In this document: one piece after another, positions 32,181 through 33,768 of the stretch
Layout: each line of letters begins with the position of its first letter
Position numbering within the stretch: position 1 is the stretch's first letter
Source: JBCCQH01 sp039024435
GTDB taxonomy: Bacteria > Bacteroidota > Bacteroidia > J057 > JADKCL01
DNA length: 33,768 nt
Assembly: GCA_039024435.1 (NCBI GenBank)
Contig: JBCCQH010000090.1
Coordinates: 1 to 33,768 of the forward strand
Direction of reading: 5' to 3'
Program-made: the position numbers and the translations under genes
Notes under the pieces: model-generated
Told to the model about the DNA's origin: nothing
Seen by the model: the letters and a program-made list of their open reading frames with translations, nothing else
The model's database searches: none

Positions 32181-33722
32181 ATGGATTGTATCGCACCAAA
32201 CGTCTCGGATCGGGCGGCCAGTAAAATGGTGCTCCACCCAAGTCTGGATTTCGATCGATCCGAGAAAACTTTGCTCGGCCATTCCGGCGATCTGTTCTTT
32301 GAGTGCGGAAAATATCTCGCGCCGCGCCGAGGAATTTTTTGCTTTAAGCACCTTGCCAAGGGCGCTCATTACGGCGGAAAAAAATGGATTGAGGCGTTCT
32401 TTGCGGCGCAATTTCCGGCGGGCCGCTTTCAACTCTGCATTGAAGTCGATGCCGTCGGGTTCGGCTCCGGAATACCGCTCATAATCGATGATCAGCTTGA
32501 TTACAATGGCAAAATCGTTGATCTCCTGCCGCACGCCTTCGGAGGAACGATCAATTTCCTGCCACCATTGATGGGCTCCTTTCCAATCCCCGATCAGAAA
32601 GCTAAGGATCATAAGATTGTGCAAGAGGCTTCTCCTGCGGGATTCGTTGATTTTGTCGGCGTAGGTTTCCAGTCCGTTCTCCACGTAGTCCATCAACTCC
32701 AGATAGGCGTGGAAGGCTTCGTCATTGATCACTGCCCGATTGATGTAGTACAGCAGTTTCAGTTGGGCGGTGGCCTGAAAAAGTTCGGCTTCTTCATCGA
32801 AGTTGCGGGTCTTGGCCGCATCGAGGACTTCCAGGTACTCCGGAAAATCAGCGTACTGTTCCCGGCGGTGCTGGAGATTGAGGTAGTTGCTGATCAGAAG
32901 CCGATAGGCCAGTGGATCACTTTTGATGCGGTCACTCCGGACAGTCCACTCTTCCAAAAGGTCCCGGTATTCTTGGGCGGCTTCATCGATGCGATTCAGC
33001 ATCTGCAGGAGCAAACTCCGCCCCAGGTGGTAATTGTGGCGGGCAGAGAAGGAAGTCGCGCGGGCGCTGTCTTTGAACCACGGCGAACCGAGGTGTGCGA
33101 GGATGGTGGCTCGCTTTTCTGCGGTGTTGCGGTAGCCTTCCTGGCGGTACAGGAGCAGAATTTTCTGCCATTTTCGCTTGAATTGGGTCTGATTTTCCTG
33201 ATTTTGGATGGCGGCGTCGGTTTCGATTTCCAGTTGGGCAAGCGCTTCGGCTCCCTTGCGAATCCTCCGCTCCACGATCAGCTTTCGGATGGCGATAAGC
33301 GCACGAATGAGAAAGGAAAATTTATCGTAGGTCCTGGCGAGTTGCCTTGCCTTATTGAGCCGCCCCAACGCTTGTTCGTACAGCCCTTTTTCGTAAAAAA
33401 TCGTGGCATCCTGCAGCATATCCGCAAGCCGGAATTCAATGGTCTCGGCCCGGTGGTACAAGCGCAGTGATTCCATGATGCGATCTTTGAGGTACTTTTT
33501 TTCCTGGGGAAGGTGCCGAAATGTATTCTCATCGCGGAAGTTCTCTGTGAGTTGTTGCGGGTCGTAAGTTTCGAGCTCATCGAAGGCCTCAAACAGCAAA
33601 ACGTACTTTGGTTTGTCACCCCCTTTGTCGCTGTAGATATGGGTAAATCGCTTGAAGTACCTTTTCTCGTTCGGAGTCATCGACTTAATCAGATCGAAAA
33701 GATCGTCCTCATTGTGCGCCAT
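32160..33722 (-). CDS. Helical-repeat (TPR-like) protein of unknown function, paralogue 2
   Basis: A 520-residue predicted cytoplasmic, all-helical protein. Its N-terminal module (LFDLIKSMTPNEKRYFKRF, DKGGDKPKYVLLFEAFDEL, then KKYLKDRIMESLRLYH) corresponds to that of the protein at 9403-10860 (NKSEIKAFK, GENKPMELLRLME, MKSRLFEKMTEFL), so both belong to one family. The remainder is TPR-like helix pairs such as FYEKGLYEQALGRLNKARQLA. No catalytic motif is seen. The length is slightly above its paralogue. Its stop lies 21 bp inside the deiminase-like gene on the other strand, so the transcripts overlap tail to tail. The upstream region runs off the window. Confidence 0.75.
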   Translation of the reverse strand: MAHNEDDLFDLIKSMTPNEKRYFKRFTHIYSDKGGDKPKYVLLFEAFDELETYDPQQLTENFRDENTFRHLPQEKKYLKDRIMESLRLYHRAETIEFRLADMLQDATIFYEKGLYEQALGRLNKARQLARTYDKFSFLIRALIAIRKLIVERRIRKGAEALAQLEIETDAAIQNQENQTQFKRKWQKILLLYRQEGYRNTAEKRATILAHLGSPWFKDSARATSFSARHNYHLGRSLLLQMLNRIDEAAQEYRDLLEEWTVRSDRIKSDPLAYRLLISNYLNLQHRREQYADFPEYLEVLDAAKTRNFDEEAELFQATAQLKLLYYINRAVINDEAFHAYLELMDYVENGLETYADKINESRRRSLLHNLMILSFLIGDWKGAHQWWQEIDRSSEGVRQEINDFAIVIKLIIDYERYSGAEPDGIDFNAELKAARRKLRRKERLNPFFSAVMSALGKVLKAKNSSARREIFSALKEQIAGMAEQSFLGSIEIQTWVEHHFTGRPIRDVWCDTIHSRDAAP

Positions 33723-33768
33723 GATGCTTTTGCTATTGCGTAATCAGTCATTCCAACCAGGATCCGGA

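Noticed and set aside
32181..33470. A 429-codon open frame on the plus strand, opposite the helical-repeat protein gene
   Set aside because: It is fully antisense to a gene with clear family resemblance; the translated sequence has no domain, and such frames arise from codon bias in GC-rich genes.
1..33768. tRNA, rRNA or CRISPR arrays
   Set aside because: No cloverleaf with conserved T-loop, no rRNA segment and no regularly spaced direct repeats were found by reading the gaps; a covariance-model scan was not possible.

Overview
The window reads as a chromosomal segment of a Bacteroidota bacterium, most likely of the Saprospiria (Lewinella or Haliscomenobacter type). The basis is an OMP_b-brl_3-type TonB-dependent receptor, LytS/LytTR two-component genes, DUF3575-like and YD-repeat exported proteins, several matches to the Bacteroidota -7 promoter box TAnnTTTG with few visible Shine-Dalgarno sites, and moderately high GC. 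The genus-level placement is inference. I saw no rRNA, tRNA, CRISPR array or replication origin.

Layout, left to right. 1-1017: an Rpn/PD-(D/E)XK transposase-like gene with a degenerate tandem copy of its 3' end. 1178-5693: an outer-membrane receptor divergent from a LytS-type histidine kinase and a LytTR regulator; the intergenic region carries a perfect 12-bp inverted repeat and a two-turn direct repeat. 5694-6249: gene-free, with inverted repeats. 6250-9299: pseB-pseC plus an aldo/keto reductase, a partial nonulosonic-acid sugar operon. 9403-10860: a helical-repeat protein with a homologue at 32160-33722. 11086-12822: an M3 oligoendopeptidase. 12900-14375: an imperfect palindrome, a MITE-like element and an IS630-family insertion sequence whose transposase needs a -1 frameshift. 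14644-17300: gluQ converging on a DDAH-type dimethylargininase, which is coupled to a secreted YD-repeat protein. 17507-19333: a lipoprotein and a small outer-membrane protein. 19370-20954: a second MITE copy at the end of arsS, and its peroxidase-like partner. 21209-25068: an ArnT-like glycosyltransferase, phosphosulfolactate synthase and a TPR protein. 25215-26672: an EamA permease and a small GIY-YIG protein.

The most unusual part is 26968-32180. A metacaspase-type caspase lies upstream of an AT-richer gene for an exported protein on the minus strand. Divergently, a 164-residue orphan protein precedes an arginine-deiminase-superfamily enzyme whose motifs (WVQD, HxD, terminal HCxT) resemble vertebrate-type protein-arginine deiminases. 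The caspase keeps the two acidic positions that give metacaspases their Arg/Lys preference. A basic-specific protease beside an enzyme that could convert arginine to citrulline suggests a protease/modifier module; that link is inference.

Most other genes form short, tightly packed operons with TAATG, TGATG or ATGA overlaps. Two convergent pairs overlap at their 3' ends (15589-15603 and 32160-32180).
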